From Aculops lycopersici (Eukaryota; Arthropoda; Arachnida; Trombidiformes; Eriophyidae): a stretch of DNA of 64,000 bases. The notes beneath the pieces are model-generated. The model worked only from the letters and a program-made list of their open reading frames with translations, was not told where the DNA came from and did not search any database. Shown here in pieces: positions 61,919 through 64,000 of the stretch. Where the stretch lies: NCBI GenBank assembly GCA_015350385.1, contig WNKI01000001.1, forward strand, positions 6,177,472 to 6,241,471, written 5' to 3'. Within the stretch, counting starts at the first letter, position 1, and every line of letters starts with the position of its first letter. The translations under genes and the position numbers were made by a program.

Positions 61919-64000
61919 AAAATATTACGCTACTAAGTAAGAGATCCAGTTTATTGGGCCAGAATTTTATCGTTGTCAGTCTATTACTTTTCCCCGTTAG
62001 CTGCCATTGGCGTCGACAGCAATAGGGACAACGGCAGCCACACTGCTTTCATCGCTGCCACCGCGATCTTTCCAAGATCAACGGGCCAACGATTTGCTAG
62101 CTTGCCATTGTGCTACTATCCACTCCAACCCCCACTCCCATGATTTACTCCCGATATAATTTTATTTAGTTAGTTGGATCTCTGCTGGTGCTTTTGTGCC
62201 TCGCTTCGTTTGTTGGACAGAGTGAAACAGAATTAAGGCGGCGATTGTTGGTTGATCCAATGGAGTAGCTGTAGCCATAACTATTTGACGACTTCAACAG
62301 ATTGGTCACGCCAACTGGAGGCTCGAGAGGCCAAACCTCGTAATGTCTTGTAATTATTGACAGTGGCAATGAAGTTGACTCGACAGTAGCACTTTGCCAT
62401 GGCGTTTGCTATAGCTACGAGTTAAGTCGCTCGCCGTTACTCTCTCCCTCTCTTTCTCTTAACATCGGCTACGTTTTCACCAGCACTTCCGGTGCGGTAT
62501 GCGTTCGCATCACGACATTGACTTGCGATGAGCAAACAGCTCTTCTCTTCCTAGAACTTGGCCGTTCGCTTAGTTGCCAGTCGGAACCAGCGACTGGGTG
62601 GTAAGTGGCGCAATTAACTGCGTTCTTCAGGTAGCGGGAAGTCAAACTCCTCAAGCTCCTGGTCGGAGCCCGGGGGTTAGGTGTGGAGGAGAGATGTCGG
62701 GCTAGAGGTTAAGAGGGTTAGAGTGAGTGAGAGCAATATTTGCGCCTCCAACCACATGGTTACTGGACATCTCTTGCGCCAGCGATGACGGATTGTGACC
62801 ATCATGGCGCCTAGCATTATGACCGCACATCGATCTTCTCGTTGTTGGCTGCCAATTATTGAAGGTCACTAGGCGCTAGAGTTGGCCGTCCACCAATCGA
62901 GACATCTTCCCAAGTTCTTGTGATTGGTTTCTTGTGAGTGGGACTAATGGCTTACTGGCTGGCTTTATGTCTTTGCTCTGGATTCCACGGCTGTCGCTTG
63001 CAAGCAGCTTATGCACAGACGAAGACGGCGAGCAACGCATACGTTTTGCGGAAATTACCTCGCCGGATGGGATCCCGTTTCGACGGGAACTAGCCTTTTG
63101 GCTAACAGCTCATCGGTTGAGTTTCTCCTCGCTTGTCGCGAGTTGCGAATTGCGACGAACGAGGAAACGATTTTGGATGGCAACTTCACATTTGTTCCAA
63201 CTCCAACTTGAGTCGCCCCTCGTCTAGCCACCGTGGATATAGTTGAACTCTCATGTCGAGTGTGGTGATCGCAAGCTAGCGTATGAGACTTTTGCGGGCC
63301 TCCAGCGAGCTCCTCGCCGCCAACGCATCGGCCCCAAAACTATACTAGAGGTGAGAGATTGAATGTAAAACGACGGCCGCGACCACGGAAAACGCCATTG
63401 CTCTGACCTTTACTCGGAAAGGTCAGAGCAATGGAAATTTCCCCCGCAGCAGCAGCAGCAGCCGACGCCGCCGTAGCCCACTAGCTTAGCGAGTCTTGTC
63501 ACCGTCATCGGGTCGATGCTAATGTTGTCTCCAAAGCCGATGAGTTTAAAACGGCATCAGTTTGATCTACCGTTAGTCTAGCAACTTCGACAACTCGCTT
63601 GCCGGTGAGGATCGATTTCAGCGACCTGGTTATTGATACTCTCGGCTCTTTGTGGGTTACTTTTGCTGGTGTTACGTGAGAGTAAAGGTGATTGGAATAC
63701 ATTGAATTGTGTGTGGCCAAAGTAGACGTAGTAGAGGTGGCATCGAAATCTAGTGTAGGTTAGATTGTCGCTCGGTTAGTTTATGTTGTGGTTGAGGGGC
63801 AGAAAGAGAAAGAGAGAGACAAGGTAGAGGTTAGCTGGCGGATAATAATGTCATCGCACTGATTCCATTGGGATTAGAAGCAAGTAACGGGAAACGCAGC
63901 GTAACGCAGCAACCGATGGAATGAGTGTCTCTCGTCGGCTTGCAGAAACAATGGAGTGGACCAGAGGGGAGAGAAGCGGTGGCATCACGAGGCCGCGACC
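61919..64000. other. Noncoding right end of the window
   Basis: 2.1 kb with no supported gene. It contains a perfect hairpin at 63395-63434, a short CAG run near 63453-63465 and scattered GA runs. A minus-strand frame at about 63505-63750 (about 80 codons, no early ATG) has mildly protein-like text and could be an exon of a gene beyond the window, but this is speculative. Confidence 0.45.
63395..63434. repeat. Perfect inverted repeat (17-bp arms, 6-nt loop)
   Basis: Arms 63395-63411 and 63418-63434 (CCATTGCTCTGACCTTT and its reverse complement) flank ACTCGG. Confidence 0.93.

Overview
This is eukaryotic nuclear DNA, almost certainly from an arthropod. About fifteen long open frames encode conserved animal proteins. 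One is a Spätzle-like cystine-knot ligand, a family known mainly from arthropods and their relatives. Most conserved genes are intact in a single exon, including alpha-COP (1242 codons), phosphofructokinase, acyl-CoA synthetase, GSK3 and atypical PKC. Only four genes show introns (103, 106, 113 and 244 bp). There is roughly one gene per 3 to 4 kb. Intron poverty at this density resembles what is known of eriophyoid (gall/rust) mites. That placement is inference; arthropod is well supported.

Layout, left to right. 1-3.6 kb: noncoding, ending in a TATA box. 3.6-7.2 kb: long-chain acyl-CoA synthetase (ACSL3/4 type) convergent with a PWWP (HDGF/LEDGF-like) chromatin protein. 8.6-9.7 kb: EI24, two exons. 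10.3-15.1 kb: alpha-COP divergent from a short PCGF RING protein. 15.6-17.3 kb: TMEM161. 19.2-21.0 kb: hexokinase. 23.3-24.4 kb: VIP36-like lectin. 26.2-27.2 kb: an unrecognised two-exon secreted protein. 29.1-30.9 kb: SLC17 transporter. 31.8-34.1 kb: phosphofructokinase. 34.9-35.2 kb: a large (AG)n array with an assembly gap. 35.9-38.3 kb: a Gln/His-rich protein with a C-terminal membrane anchor. 38.5-41.5 kb: ABHD16A divergent from MTERF3. 41.0-48.7 kb: a rearranged duplication of the MTERF3-XKR junction with a spätzle-like gene in the middle. 49.3-50.4 kb: polyprenol reductase, two exons. 53.6-55.3 kb: atypical PKC. 56.9-58.5 kb: GSK3/shaggy. The last 5.5 kb is noncoding apart from a Tc1/mariner relic.

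The genes are mostly unrelated housekeeping and signalling functions. Loose themes are glycolysis (hexokinase, PFK), ER/Golgi traffic and glycosylation (alpha-COP, VIP36, polyprenol reductase), lipid metabolism (ACSL, ABHD16A, XKR) and polarity/Wnt/Toll signalling (aPKC, GSK3, Spätzle). No operon, CRISPR array, rRNA or tRNA was found.

The most interesting signals are two. (1) A recent duplication (about 1% diverged over 507 bp of MTERF3) left a promoterless MTERF3 fragment and a deletion-riddled XKR pseudogene. Its breakpoint lies in the spätzle-like reading frame, so that gene ends in a tail read from XKR sequence. (2) A set of perfect short-loop inverted repeats (arms 13-21 bp) is scattered in noncoding DNA.
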